Positions 51,664-60,619 of a stretch of 62,139 nt of DNA are shown here, piece by piece; within the stretch, counting starts at the first letter, position 1, and every line of letters begins with the position of its first letter. The position numbers were made by a program, and so were the translations under genes. Below the pieces are notes generated by a model, which saw only the letters and a list, made by a program, of their open reading frames with translations, searched no databases and had not been told where the DNA came from. This DNA comes from an uncultured Prevotella sp. (GTDB taxonomy: Bacteria; Bacteroidota; Bacteroidia; Bacteroidales; Bacteroidaceae), in NCBI GenBank assembly GCA_946188165.1, contig CAMHTW010000016.1, forward strand, positions 1 to 62,139, written 5' to 3'.

Positions 51664-54444
51664 ATGAAATACTATCAATACTCTCTCTTGCTACTGTTGG
51701 CCATTCTTCCACTATCTGTTTCTGCACAGGAGGCTAACGACAGCATACACTCTTTCACCGAAGAACACCCACTTGTTTATGAAGACGCATGGGATTTGTG
51801 GCCTTATGCCTTCCTCAACGAGAATGGCGAGGCTGTAGGCTACAACATCGACCTGCTCAAGATGTTGTGTAAGGAACTTGACATCCCCTACATCGTCAAG
51901 TTGAAACCTACACAAGAAGCCCTTAACGACCTGAAAAGTAGACATGCCGACCTGATGTGCGGTATGGATGCGCACTTCCACAATGAATACGGACAGTATG
52001 GCAAGACGGTCATTCAAATCTTCACTCATAGTGTACTACACCAGAAAACAGACCCTGTTAAAATCAAAAAGGTAGAAGATTTGGCTAACCATCGCGTCAT
52101 CGTCCATAAAGGAAGTTTCAGTCACCACCTCATGATTCGAAATGGCTGGGGCAATAACGCTATAGCTTACGACGACATGCAGGAAGCTGTGCAGAAGGCC
52201 CATCTGTCAAGGGATTATCAGATTGTGTGGAACACCCTGTCGCTGCAATACCTAATTCGCAAGTTCCAGTACGATGATTTGGAACTGGTGCCTGTCAACG
52301 TTCAGCATGGCGAATACAAATTCATGTCGAACAACCCACACCTGCTGAACCAGCTGGACAGCGTCTATACTCTGCTGAACTCAGAAGGACGACTGCAACC
52401 CATCCAGAACAAGTGGTTCTATCCTGACCAGGTGGACACGGGCATTCCTGTCTGGATATGGAAAGTGGTGGGAGTAATTTTAACACTGGCTGTTGGCGTA
52501 CTGGTTTACTATATCGTCTATCGCATCCGTGAGAAGAGGGTGAAGAAGGCCATTACGCGCAGCAACGAGCGTCTGTCACTCATCCTACGAACCAGCCATG
52601 TCCATATTTGGCTATACGATATTGCCACGAATACCGTTACCCGTTTTGACGAAAGTGGTAATCAGTTTAAGAGTCCGCTCAAGTCAGGCATTTTCGACTA
52701 TCACATCCTGCCTGAAGACTTTGATCACCTCGCTGCTACCATTCAAAAAATGATTATCAACAATGATAATGAGGCTGAACTGCAGGTACAAGCCAACACG
52801 ACTGGCAGCGACGAGATACGACATTTGACTATTTTGATGTCAGTGCTCCATCGCAACAAGGAGGGCCGTCCTACGACACTCATCGGTACGTCAAGCGACG
52901 TCACGACTGAGCGTTTGCGCCAGATACACGTCAAGGAAAATCTAGTACGCTATCAGGCTATCTTCAATGCTGGTATGGTCGACACGGTTGCCTACGACGC
53001 CAATGGTACAGTCGTCAACATGAACGAGATAGCCGCTTCAGTTATCAAGGGGGGACGTTTCACTGTCCATGACCACAAGGTAAACTTGCGCGACGTGCTA
53101 CGCATGGACGACTTGGATCTGGAGCACATGGAACAGACCATCATGACACTGATGTACAAGACTGAGGAAAACCAAAGCGAAGCTACGCGTCAATTTTTCC
53201 AACGCGACAAGTTCTACGAGTTGCAACTGGTACCCTACCGCGACAGCAAAGGTCAGTTGCAAGCCATCTTCGGGACAGGCCGCGATGTCACAGAGAATGT
53301 GAACACGTACATGCAGATGCAACACAACTCCATGCTGCTGCAACAGGCCAATGATGAGGTGAGCAATTATATCCGCAACACCAATTTCGTACTTAGCAAT
53401 GGTGGTGTTCGCATGGTAGACTATTCACCTGATACACATACATTGTTCATTTATCATGGTATCGGCCAACACGAGTACGAACTGACACAGACACGTTGTC
53501 TGGCATTGACTCACGACGAGTCGAAACGTGTCACTCAACGCATTCTGAAAACGATGGATAATCTATCACGTAGCGCACTGAATGCCACTGTACGCACGAC
53601 GCTACGTACCAAAAACGGTCAGCCACTCTACCTCTATCTGTCATTCATTCCCATCATCAATAACGAGAACAATATAGAGAGGTACTTTGGCATGTGTCGT
53701 GATATCAGCGAAATCAAAGCTACCGAACAGGCACTAGCAGAAAAGACACTGAAAGCACAGGAAGTGGAGACCATCAAAAATGCGTTTCTCCGCAATATGA
53801 GCTATGAAATACGTACACCGCTGACTTCAGTAGTAGGCTTTGCCGAGTTATTCCAACAAGATCATAGTCCTGATGAAGAGACTCTGTTTATCCAAGAAAT
53901 CAAGGAGAACTCGACACAGCTGCTTAAACTCATTAACAACATTCTGTTCTTGTCGCGCCTGGATGCTGAGATGATTGAATTTAAGAAGCAACCTATCGAC
54001 TTTACCGCTTTCTTTGGAGGGCGTTGCGAGACAGCGTGGCAGAAATATAAACTTGATGGTGTAGAATATGTTGTAGACAATCCCTATAACAAACTGGTCA
54101 TCGATGTGGATTCGCAGAACATCGGTATCATTATCGACCAGATTGTAGCCAATGCCGTGCAGCACACCACTACAGGTCAGGTGCTTGCCCGTTTCGACTA
54201 TACTGGCGAAGAATTGGTAATGGCATTTACGGATACAGGTAGTGGCATTGCAGACGAGAAATTAAGCCATATCTACGAGCGCTTCACTGGCAGCACCAGC
54301 CGCGGTACAGGTCTCGGCCTACCCATCTGCTATGAGATGGTGCATCAGATGGGTGGAAAGATTACAATTAAATCGACAGTTGGAAAAGGTACCATGGTTT
54401 GGGTCACCATTCCATGCGAATGTTCAGAGATTGAAAGAAAATAA
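51664..54444 (+). CDS. Sensor-kinase homologue 3: periplasmic SBP_bac_3 domain, Tyr at the phosphoacceptor position
   Basis: A 926-residue protein: signal peptide (ending PLSVSAQ), a Venus-flytrap solute-binding (SBP_bac_3) domain (about 35-260: DLWPYAFLNENGEAVGYNIDLLKMLCKEL), a transmembrane helix (about 264-287), PAS-like domains similar to those of homologue 1, a HisKA domain with Tyr714 in RNMSYEIRTPLTSVVGFAEL, and a HATPase domain that looks intact (N-box VANAVQHT; G1 DTGSGI; G2 GTGLGLPI). It cannot receive phosphate on His but could still phosphorylate a partner in trans. Paralogue of homologue 1 by PAS layout. Starts 17 bp after gene 2. Confidence 0.88.
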   Translation: MKYYQYSLLLLLAILPLSVSAQEANDSIHSFTEEHPLVYEDAWDLWPYAFLNENGEAVGYNIDLLKMLCKELDIPYIVKLKPTQEALNDLKSRHADLMCGMDAHFHNEYGQYGKTVIQIFTHSVLHQKTDPVKIKKVEDLANHRVIVHKGSFSHHLMIRNGWGNNAIAYDDMQEAVQKAHLSRDYQIVWNTLSLQYLIRKFQYDDLELVPVNVQHGEYKFMSNNPHLLNQLDSVYTLLNSEGRLQPIQNKWFYPDQVDTGIPVWIWKVVGVILTLAVGVLVYYIVYRIREKRVKKAITRSNERLSLILRTSHVHIWLYDIATNTVTRFDESGNQFKSPLKSGIFDYHILPEDFDHLAATIQKMIINNDNEAELQVQANTTGSDEIRHLTILMSVLHRNKEGRPTTLIGTSSDVTTERLRQIHVKENLVRYQAIFNAGMVDTVAYDANGTVVNMNEIAASVIKGGRFTVHDHKVNLRDVLRMDDLDLEHMEQTIMTLMYKTEENQSEATRQFFQRDKFYELQLVPYRDSKGQLQAIFGTGRDVTENVNTYMQMQHNSMLLQQANDEVSNYIRNTNFVLSNGGVRMVDYSPDTHTLFIYHGIGQHEYELTQTRCLALTHDESKRVTQRILKTMDNLSRSALNATVRTTLRTKNGQPLYLYLSFIPIINNENNIERYFGMCRDISEIKATEQALAEKTLKAQEVETIKNAFLRNMSYEIRTPLTSVVGFAELFQQDHSPDEETLFIQEIKENSTQLLKLINNILFLSRLDAEMIEFKKQPIDFTAFFGGRCETAWQKYKLDGVEYVVDNPYNKLVIDVDSQNIGIIIDQIVANAVQHTTTGQVLARFDYTGEELVMAFTDTGSGIADEKLSHIYERFTGSTSRGTGLGLPICYEMVHQMGGKITIKSTVGKGTMVWVTIPCECSEIERK

Positions 54445-54448
54445 GATC

Positions 54449-57187
54449 ATGAAACAAAGGATATTACATATATTTCTGATAATGATGGCACTGATGCCCA
54501 CAACGGTGTCTGCTGCCGACCACTATGGCTATACTGACGAAGCTCCGCTGGTGATTGCTGCCGACTGGGACTTCCAGCCCTTCGAGTTCATGAATACCGA
54601 CGGACAACCATCAGGCTACAATATTGAAGTACTCGACCTGATACTCACGCAGATGGGTATTCCCCACAAGTTCGTTCTGCAGGAGTGGCATACCGTTAAT
54701 GAAATGTTTGCCCGCCATGAGGCAGACCTCATCCATGCCCTCAGCAACAACTTCAAGGGGCATCCTTATGTAACTACCAAAAAGTATATCAACTACTATA
54801 CGTTGCGCGCGGCCCGTCGTTATGATACGCCGCCACTGAACAGCTTCCGCCACCTGAAAGAAGGCGACACGCTGTTGATAAAAGAGGACGACTATGGAGC
54901 ACTGGCACTACGTACGATGGGTACACTGCCATTCGGAATTGAATCAACGACGCCCAAATCTGCACTAAGCCGCATTCGCACTGGCAAAAGTCGCTATTTC
55001 GTTTGGGGCGAACTACCTCTGAAACGTAAGATTCAGGAGCTACGCCTCGATAGCATTGCCCTTGATGAAATCGACCTACCAGCTGGCGAGTTGCGTATCA
55101 TCGGCTACGACCACAACATCATTAGTCTGATTGATGATGAATACACCCGACTCGAACAGGCAGGTGACATACAACCCATCTATGACCGTTGGTTTCATCC
55201 TGAGCGTCAGCACGACAATGCTTCCCCATGGGCACCATACGTGCTGGTGGGTGTCATCATAATATGTCTGGTCGCCGTATTTCTCAGTCGCATCATCACT
55301 ATCCGTGTCCGCAATGCCACTCGTCAGAGTGCCGACCTCAACAGCATGATGCTGCAGGCACTTAACATGGGAGAATACCATGTGACGGAATACGATATTC
55401 GTAACAAAATAGTGAAGAATCGACATGGTGGTGTACTACCGCACAATGGTATTCACATCGACGAGTTTATCAGTCGTATCGACCCAGAACAACGCAAGGA
55501 TTTCCGTCAACAAGTAGAGAGGCTGTCACGTGGCCAAATAGAGCAACTGACCATGGAGTGCCGTTGGAATGCCGGAACAGAAGAAAAACCCAATTGGAGA
55601 TACTTTGAGGGCAGTGCCATTCTGGAGCGCGAAAACGGCCGTCCACGCTACATTATCTACACAGTTAAAGACACTACACGCGACATCATTGAAGAGGCTC
55701 ATAATAAAGATCTGAGTGCCAAATACAAACTGCTGTTCGACACGAACATCATGGCCATGTCGTTCTACGACAAGGACGGTAACCTACTTGAATCAAATCA
55801 GAAGATGCGGGAGATATGCTTCCCCACCGAGATGAGCGAGCGTTACTTCTTCGAAACCAATCTGTTCGACGTGCCCGGCATCAAGGAAGAATATAATCCA
55901 AATGACCGTGAACCCTACTATTTCTGCAATCACCTACAGTTGAAGGATACAGGTTTGGATTGCTATGTGGAAAACAAGATCACACCGCTGTTCGACGAGA
56001 ACAGCCAGCTCATGTTCTACATTGTCACCACACGCGACGTGACCGCTGAGCGTCAGATGTATCTGCAAGAGCGTAAACACGAGCAGCAACTCACCGAGAC
56101 CAACGAAGCTATTCGCCGTTACGACCAACAATTGAGCTATTTGCTGGAAGAGAGTAATATATTCGTATGGATTTATGATCCAAAGACCGATTTAATCCAC
56201 TTCTCGCGCAAGCCTCACATTGACGAGTTTACAGAAACACTCAACCAGTTTATGGAAGGTGTGCCAGAAAAGTCGCGTGCTAGCGAACTTATTAAGATGC
56301 GTGAATTCATAGCGCAACAGAAACCCTTCAGCACCATCCACCAATACAACTACACACCTGTAAAGAACGAACGCTGCTGGTTCTCAGTGAGCGGTATACC
56401 CGAGTTCAATGCAGATGGACAGCTAGTAGATTTCTTCGGTATGGCCCGCGATATTACACAACTTATGTCAGCACAGGAAAAGTTGCAAGAGGAAACGGAA
56501 CGTGCAGAGGATTCAGGCAAGCTGAAAAGCGCCTTCCTGGCTAACATGACTCACGAGATTCGTACACCACTTAATGCCATCGTGGGCTTCAGCGACTTGC
56601 TGCAAATGGTCGACGACTCCAAGGAACGCCTCGAATTTATCCGCATTATCCGCAATAACTGCGACATGCTGTTGCGACTCATCAACGATATCCTCGAAGC
56701 ATCCAGTATGGGACAGTCACTGGCTATCGAACCCAAGAAGATTGACCTCGCACGGACCTTCGATGACATTTGCCGTTCACTCGAACAGCGCGTACAGGAA
56801 CCTGGTGTTGCGTTCCTTACAGATAATCCCTACCCCACTTACGAGGCTGTTCTCGACAGTGGACGACTGCAACAGTTGCTGACCAACTTCGTTACCAATG
56901 CCGTCAAATATACCCACGAGGGACATATCCGCGTGGGCTATCGTAAAGAGAATGACGGTATCTTATTCTATTGCGAAGATACGGGTGCGGGCATTCCTTT
57001 AGAAAAACAGGCGAGTGTTTTCGAACGCTTCGTCAAACTTAACGACTTCGTGCAAGGCACAGGTCTTGGTCTCTCCATCTGCCGTGCCATTGTTGAAAAG
57101 TGCGGTGGACAAATCGGTGTTGAGAGCGAAGGTGAAGGACATGGCTCCACCTTCTGGTTCTGGATTCCACGCGAAATCAAAGTGTAA
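54449..57187 (+). CDS. Sensor histidine kinase 4: periplasmic SBP_bac_3 domain, active type
   Basis: A 912-residue protein: signal peptide (ending TTVSA), a Venus-flytrap domain (about 28-255: PLVIAADWDFQPFEFMNTDG), a transmembrane helix (about 261-283), PAS-like domains like those of kinase 2 (LLFDTNIMAMSFYDKDGNLLE), a HisKA domain with His702 in ANMTHEIRTPLNAIVGFSD, and a complete HATPase domain (TNFVTNAVKYT; DTGAGI; GTGLGLSI). No receiver domain. The start at 54449 begins the signal peptide, 4 bp after the stop of gene 3; the open frame back to 54332 lies inside gene 3. The 3' end overlaps the convergent dehydrogenase gene by 11 bp. Confidence 0.9.
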   Translation: MKQRILHIFLIMMALMPTTVSAADHYGYTDEAPLVIAADWDFQPFEFMNTDGQPSGYNIEVLDLILTQMGIPHKFVLQEWHTVNEMFARHEADLIHALSNNFKGHPYVTTKKYINYYTLRAARRYDTPPLNSFRHLKEGDTLLIKEDDYGALALRTMGTLPFGIESTTPKSALSRIRTGKSRYFVWGELPLKRKIQELRLDSIALDEIDLPAGELRIIGYDHNIISLIDDEYTRLEQAGDIQPIYDRWFHPERQHDNASPWAPYVLVGVIIICLVAVFLSRIITIRVRNATRQSADLNSMMLQALNMGEYHVTEYDIRNKIVKNRHGGVLPHNGIHIDEFISRIDPEQRKDFRQQVERLSRGQIEQLTMECRWNAGTEEKPNWRYFEGSAILERENGRPRYIIYTVKDTTRDIIEEAHNKDLSAKYKLLFDTNIMAMSFYDKDGNLLESNQKMREICFPTEMSERYFFETNLFDVPGIKEEYNPNDREPYYFCNHLQLKDTGLDCYVENKITPLFDENSQLMFYIVTTRDVTAERQMYLQERKHEQQLTETNEAIRRYDQQLSYLLEESNIFVWIYDPKTDLIHFSRKPHIDEFTETLNQFMEGVPEKSRASELIKMREFIAQQKPFSTIHQYNYTPVKNERCWFSVSGIPEFNADGQLVDFFGMARDITQLMSAQEKLQEETERAEDSGKLKSAFLANMTHEIRTPLNAIVGFSDLLQMVDDSKERLEFIRIIRNNCDMLLRLINDILEASSMGQSLAIEPKKIDLARTFDDICRSLEQRVQEPGVAFLTDNPYPTYEAVLDSGRLQQLLTNFVTNAVKYTHEGHIRVGYRKENDGILFYCEDTGAGIPLEKQASVFERFVKLNDFVQGTGLGLSICRAIVEKCGGQIGVESEGEGHGSTFWFWIPREIKV

Positions 57188-58133
57188 CCACATTCTGAGG
57201 TTTTCCATCAAGAAAAGCACGCACGTTGTTAATGGCTACATCCAAGAGACGGACACGTGCCTCACTCGATGCCCATGCTATATGGGGGGTGATATAGGCA
57301 TTCTCACAACGTAACAGCGGATTATCAGCCTTGGGCGGCTCCTCTGTCAGTACATCAGCACAGAATGCTTTCAGACGATTGTTGTTCAAAGCATCAGCTA
57401 CGTCCTGATCGCTGATCAAGGGTCCGCGACCCGTATTGATAAGAATGGCCGACGGCTTCATCTTCTGCAGTGTCTGACGATTAACCAGATGCTGGGTATC
57501 AGGTGTCAACGGGCAGTGCAGACTCAGCACATCACTCTCTGCCAACACCTCGTCCAGTGTCCTTTTCTGAATATACGGCGGCAACTGGTCGACCGACTTG
57601 CTGGTATAAGCCACGACAGACATGTCAAAAGCAGCGGCAATCATAGCTACGCGCTGACCGATATTCCCAAGGCCCACAATACCGAATGTCTTACCTGCGA
57701 GCTCCGTCACAGGCATATCCATATAACTGAAATCAGGACTTGCCGTCCACTTACCTTCACGATTCTGACTGGCATAGTGTTCCGTATGATTCGTAACTGT
57801 CAACAGGTGCGAGAATACCATCTGCGCCACGCTCAACGTACTGTAGGCGGGCACGTTCGTCACGATAATGCCGTGCTCGCGTGCTGCCTCCAGATCCACT
57901 ACGTTATAACCCGTGGCCAGCACACCGATATACCTCAACTTTGGCAGCTGCTCTATCTCCTGTCGCTTCAACAACACCTTATTTGTCAGCACCACCTCTG
58001 CGTCCTTAGCCCTGTCGATAGTTTCTTCAGGTTTTGTACGCTCATACACTGTCAGTGCACCCATTTCTTCCAGCGCTTTCCATGAAAGGTCGCCAGGATT
58101 AGCCGTATAGCCGTCAAGTATGACAATTTTCAT
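57177..58133 (-). CDS. D-2-hydroxyacid dehydrogenase (glycerate dehydrogenase-like)
   Basis: An NAD-dependent oxidoreductase of 318 residues. Nucleotide-binding motif GIVGLGNIGQ (about 151-160); catalytic Arg236 (NTGRGP), Glu265 (VLTEEPP) and His284 (ITPHIAW). The overall pattern (MKIVILDGYTANPGDLSWKAL) is of the HprA/glycerate-dehydrogenase branch, so the likely reaction is between hydroxypyruvate and glycerate. Convergent with the kinase operon, with an 11-bp overlap of the coding regions and no visible terminator between them. Confidence 0.9.
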   Translation of the reverse strand: MKIVILDGYTANPGDLSWKALEEMGALTVYERTKPEETIDRAKDAEVVLTNKVLLKRQEIEQLPKLRYIGVLATGYNVVDLEAAREHGIIVTNVPAYSTLSVAQMVFSHLLTVTNHTEHYASQNREGKWTASPDFSYMDMPVTELAGKTFGIVGLGNIGQRVAMIAAAFDMSVVAYTSKSVDQLPPYIQKRTLDEVLAESDVLSLHCPLTPDTQHLVNRQTLQKMKPSAILINTGRGPLISDQDVADALNNNRLKAFCADVLTEEPPKADNPLLRCENAYITPHIAWASSEARVRLLDVAINNVRAFLDGKPQNVVTL

Positions 58134-58158
58134 AAATTAAGTAGTTTAGTGATGAAAA

Positions 58159-58986
58159 TTAAAAACTCAGGTATTTGCCTTGCTGCTGCATGAACATCGC
58201 TTCATGGGCAGCAAGTTGGCATGTCTCTGCATCCTCCTGTGTCATGGTTTCTGGCCAGTATTTGTTACCATCGACAATGCGACCTGTCAGGAATTCACAC
58301 CATGTACAGGCTGCCGTATAACGTCCAATGGTCAGTGAGAGATGGAAGCCGTCACGATTCAGCGTATCACCCAAGCGATAACGGGCCAATTGGATAGCCG
58401 TTCCCGAGGGGATAACGCGCTTGATTCCCACAGCAGGCAAAACATTCTGCATCGTACGGACAATAGCCGTGTACATCTTGTGCTGACTATTATCGTAGGC
58501 TTGGAAATTCTTCGAGTTGTAATCCTCTGCGTATGCCCATGTCATGTGCCACACAAACTCCACATGCAGATTGGTGGTATAACTCTGTACCAGACGCTTC
58601 AGCTGAGCCAGATTGGCAAAGGTCTTAGGCAAGCCGGAATAATGACTGGCCTGTTGCAGCGAGATAATATCCCACTGCTCATCGCGGATAATACGCTGCA
58701 AATCCACCTTCCGTTTGTTGGAGCGTATGCCACCAACCACCTTCCTATACTCATATTCTGCCTTGCCTGTGAGTAGGTTTTTGTAATGGCGGTCTATGGA
58801 ACAGCCACCAATATAGGCATTGCCGATGATGAGCGAGTCGCCTTGTGCCTCAGCCAATTCATAGAGATACTGCTCGACGCCATCCTGCGAGAAACTATTG
58901 CCAATAGCCAATACCTTGATGACCTTCGCTGGTAAAGGTATAAAAACTAAAAGGTAAAATAATAAAAATGTTAGCGTCCTTTTCAT
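58159..58986 (-). CDS. DUF4886-like SGNH-hydrolase-fold protein, exported
   Basis: 275 residues with a signal peptide (ending LPLPAKV). The SGNH-type block I is GNSFSQDG with the likely nucleophile Ser; GNAYIGGCSIDRH and WDIISLQQASHYSG follow; the C-terminal block RDGFHLS has the Asp-x-x-His pair. Such proteins act as esterases or deacetylases on polysaccharides. It lies 25 bp before the dehydrogenase gene on the same strand. Its leader is an 11-unit heptanucleotide array, so no ordinary ribosome-binding site is seen. Confidence 0.78.
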   Translation of the reverse strand: MKRTLTFLLFYLLVFIPLPAKVIKVLAIGNSFSQDGVEQYLYELAEAQGDSLIIGNAYIGGCSIDRHYKNLLTGKAEYEYRKVVGGIRSNKRKVDLQRIIRDEQWDIISLQQASHYSGLPKTFANLAQLKRLVQSYTTNLHVEFVWHMTWAYAEDYNSKNFQAYDNSQHKMYTAIVRTMQNVLPAVGIKRVIPSGTAIQLARYRLGDTLNRDGFHLSLTIGRYTAACTWCEFLTGRIVDGNKYWPETMTQEDAETCQLAAHEAMFMQQQGKYLSF

Positions 58987-59061
58987 CTTACATCATACAT
59001 CTTACATCATACATCATACATCTTACATCATACATCTTACTTCTAACATCTTACATCTCCC
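58985..59061 (-). repeat. Eleven-unit heptanucleotide array between the sigma-factor and DUF4886 genes
   Basis: Units ATCTTAC and ATCATAC alternate irregularly (with one TTCTAAC and a final ATCTCCC) over 77 bp at an exact 7-bp period. The array begins in the start codon of the DUF4886 gene and ends at the stop codon of the sigma-factor gene, so it is the entire spacer. This is the longest such array in the window. Confidence 0.9.
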
Positions 59062-59619
59062 CTAATCCATCTTACTTTTCGCCGCACGGCGCAACTTACG
59101 TACAGCCTTGTCACGCTCCTGGCGTACACGCTCACGCTTCAGTCCCATGTCCTCAGCTATCTCGGCCATCGTCTGACGCCACCCTTTCAGACCGTAATAG
59201 CGGCTCACCACCTCACGCTCACGCTCGTTAAGTACGTCAACACAAGCCAGCAGGTCATCGTTCAGGCTGTCTTCCTCTACAATGGCATCAGCCTTCTCTG
59301 CGTTAACATCCTCAAGAACGTTCAGCAGCGTATAGTTGTTACGACTGCCTACGGGCAGCGACTCGTCGGTAGAACGTACATCGGTATCCGTAGTAACCTT
59401 ACCGATAGCGGCCTCGATACTGCGACGGATATACGGTGCAGCAAAGGTGACAAAGGGCTTACCACGCTCAGGGTCGTATTTCTCAGCAGCCTTCATTAAT
59501 CCGATAGCGCCCTCGTTCACCAAATCGTTAGTATTCAAAATATCACTCTTGTACTGACGTGCCAGCGTCACCACATAGCCCATATTGGCAGTGACAAGTT
59601 TCTCTTGTTCTTTAGTCAT
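59062..59619 (-). CDS. Sigma-70 family RNA polymerase sigma factor (short RpoD-like)
   Basis: 185 residues with region 2 (LVNEGAIGLMKAAEKYDPERG, then FVTFAAPYIRRSIEAAIG), a short linker (DESLPVGSRNNYTLLNVLED) and region 4 (NEREREVVSRYYGLKGWRQ and KRERVRQERDKAVRKLR). It lacks region 1.1 and a large region 3, so it is an alternative group 2/3-type factor, smaller than the housekeeping one. The start at 59619 (MTKEQEKLVTANMGYV) is the normal one; the frame runs back to 59709 through the end of the GH5 gene. Confidence 0.9.
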   Translation of the reverse strand: MTKEQEKLVTANMGYVVTLARQYKSDILNTNDLVNEGAIGLMKAAEKYDPERGKPFVTFAAPYIRRSIEAAIGKVTTDTDVRSTDESLPVGSRNNYTLLNVLEDVNAEKADAIVEEDSLNDDLLACVDVLNEREREVVSRYYGLKGWRQTMAEIAEDMGLKRERVRQERDKAVRKLRRAAKSKMD

Positions 59620-59623
59620 ATCT

Positions 59624-59658
59624 GTTGAGAGTTTAGCGTTTAGAGTATTGAGAATGAT
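59624..59658 (-). repeat. Heptanucleotide repeat over the end of the GH5 gene
   Basis: GTTGAGA, GTTTAGC, GTTTAGA, GTATTGA and GAATGAT (plus-strand reading), 7-bp period. It spells the last codons and the stop of the GH5 gene (HSQYSKR) and the spacer to the sigma-factor gene. Confidence 0.7.
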
Positions 59659-60616
59659 TGTATTTTCGCAGCATGCTCTTGACCAGCCTGCCATACGGTT
59701 TGATGACATCGTCAGGCCAAGGTCCCGTTGATTTAGCCTGTGGCAATAGCATCGAACAGGTCTCGTCCTTGTCGCTGATACTCCAGCACACCCAGCTAAT
59801 GCCTAGACGTTCACACATCGCAACCCATGCTTCCTCACTCTCCATATCAAGGAGACCGTCACCAGATGCCTCCATGGCTCCACATTCTGAGATAAAGACG
59901 GGAATGCCACTTTTAACAGCATCCTCTGTACGTTGGCGCAGGTCATCGCTATGTGTAGCAGCATAGAAATGTACAGTGTACATGACGTTCTGGAATCCTT
60001 CAAGTGGACTATTGGCCACTAAATGGATGTCTTGATTCCAATGAGGACTCCCAACCAGCACAACGTTATCCGGGTCGTACTTGCGTATTTCACTGATAAC
60101 CTCAGTGGCATATTGCTTCATGCTGGTCCATGTATCCTCTATAGGCTCATTATATATTTCGTAGATGATATGCGGATAACGACCGTACTTTTGTGCCATC
60201 TCACCAAAGAACTGCTTGGCCTCACTGGTGTACATGTGGTGCGAATGCCAGTCGATGATGACATAAACGTTCTGTTTGATAGCCGACTCGATGATGGGTG
60301 TCAGGCACGATATGGCCCACGTGGGATTCTGAATGTAGCCGGCTTTCGGGTCTTCTTCTGGCTGCACACCCATTGCGGCACGTACTACCGTACAATACCA
60401 GTCGCGCTTCAGCGTCTTCATCACCTTTTTGTTATAGAAACGCGGCCACCAGTTGTGCCAACTAAAACTCACGCCACGCAACGTCACAGGATTACCTCGT
60501 TGGTCACACAACTGGGTACCCTTTACCTGCAGTTGTCCATACTGCTTGACAGGATCAATAGCGTACACATAGCATGTACACACGCACAATAGCAATATGG
60601 ATAACAGCTTTTTCAT
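59633..60616 (-). CDS. GH5 family endoglucanase/cellulase, secreted
   Basis: Hydrolyses beta-glucans. The 327-residue product has a signal peptide (ending CYVYA) and a single GH5 (subfamily 2-like) TIM barrel: LRGVSFSWHNWWPRFYN at the N-terminus, VIIDWHSHH, the acid/base Glu157 in IYEIYNEP, His216 in VHFYAATH, and the nucleophile Glu244 in VFISECGA. No carbohydrate-binding module is present. It lies between cdsA and the sigma-factor gene on the minus strand, and the last codons come from a heptad repeat. Confidence 0.92.
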   Translation of the reverse strand: MKKLLSILLLCVCTCYVYAIDPVKQYGQLQVKGTQLCDQRGNPVTLRGVSFSWHNWWPRFYNKKVMKTLKRDWYCTVVRAAMGVQPEEDPKAGYIQNPTWAISCLTPIIESAIKQNVYVIIDWHSHHMYTSEAKQFFGEMAQKYGRYPHIIYEIYNEPIEDTWTSMKQYATEVISEIRKYDPDNVVLVGSPHWNQDIHLVANSPLEGFQNVMYTVHFYAATHSDDLRQRTEDAVKSGIPVFISECGAMEASGDGLLDMESEEAWVAMCERLGISWVCWSISDKDETCSMLLPQAKSTGPWPDDVIKPYGRLVKSMLRKYNHSQYSKR

Positions 60617-60619
60617 CCT

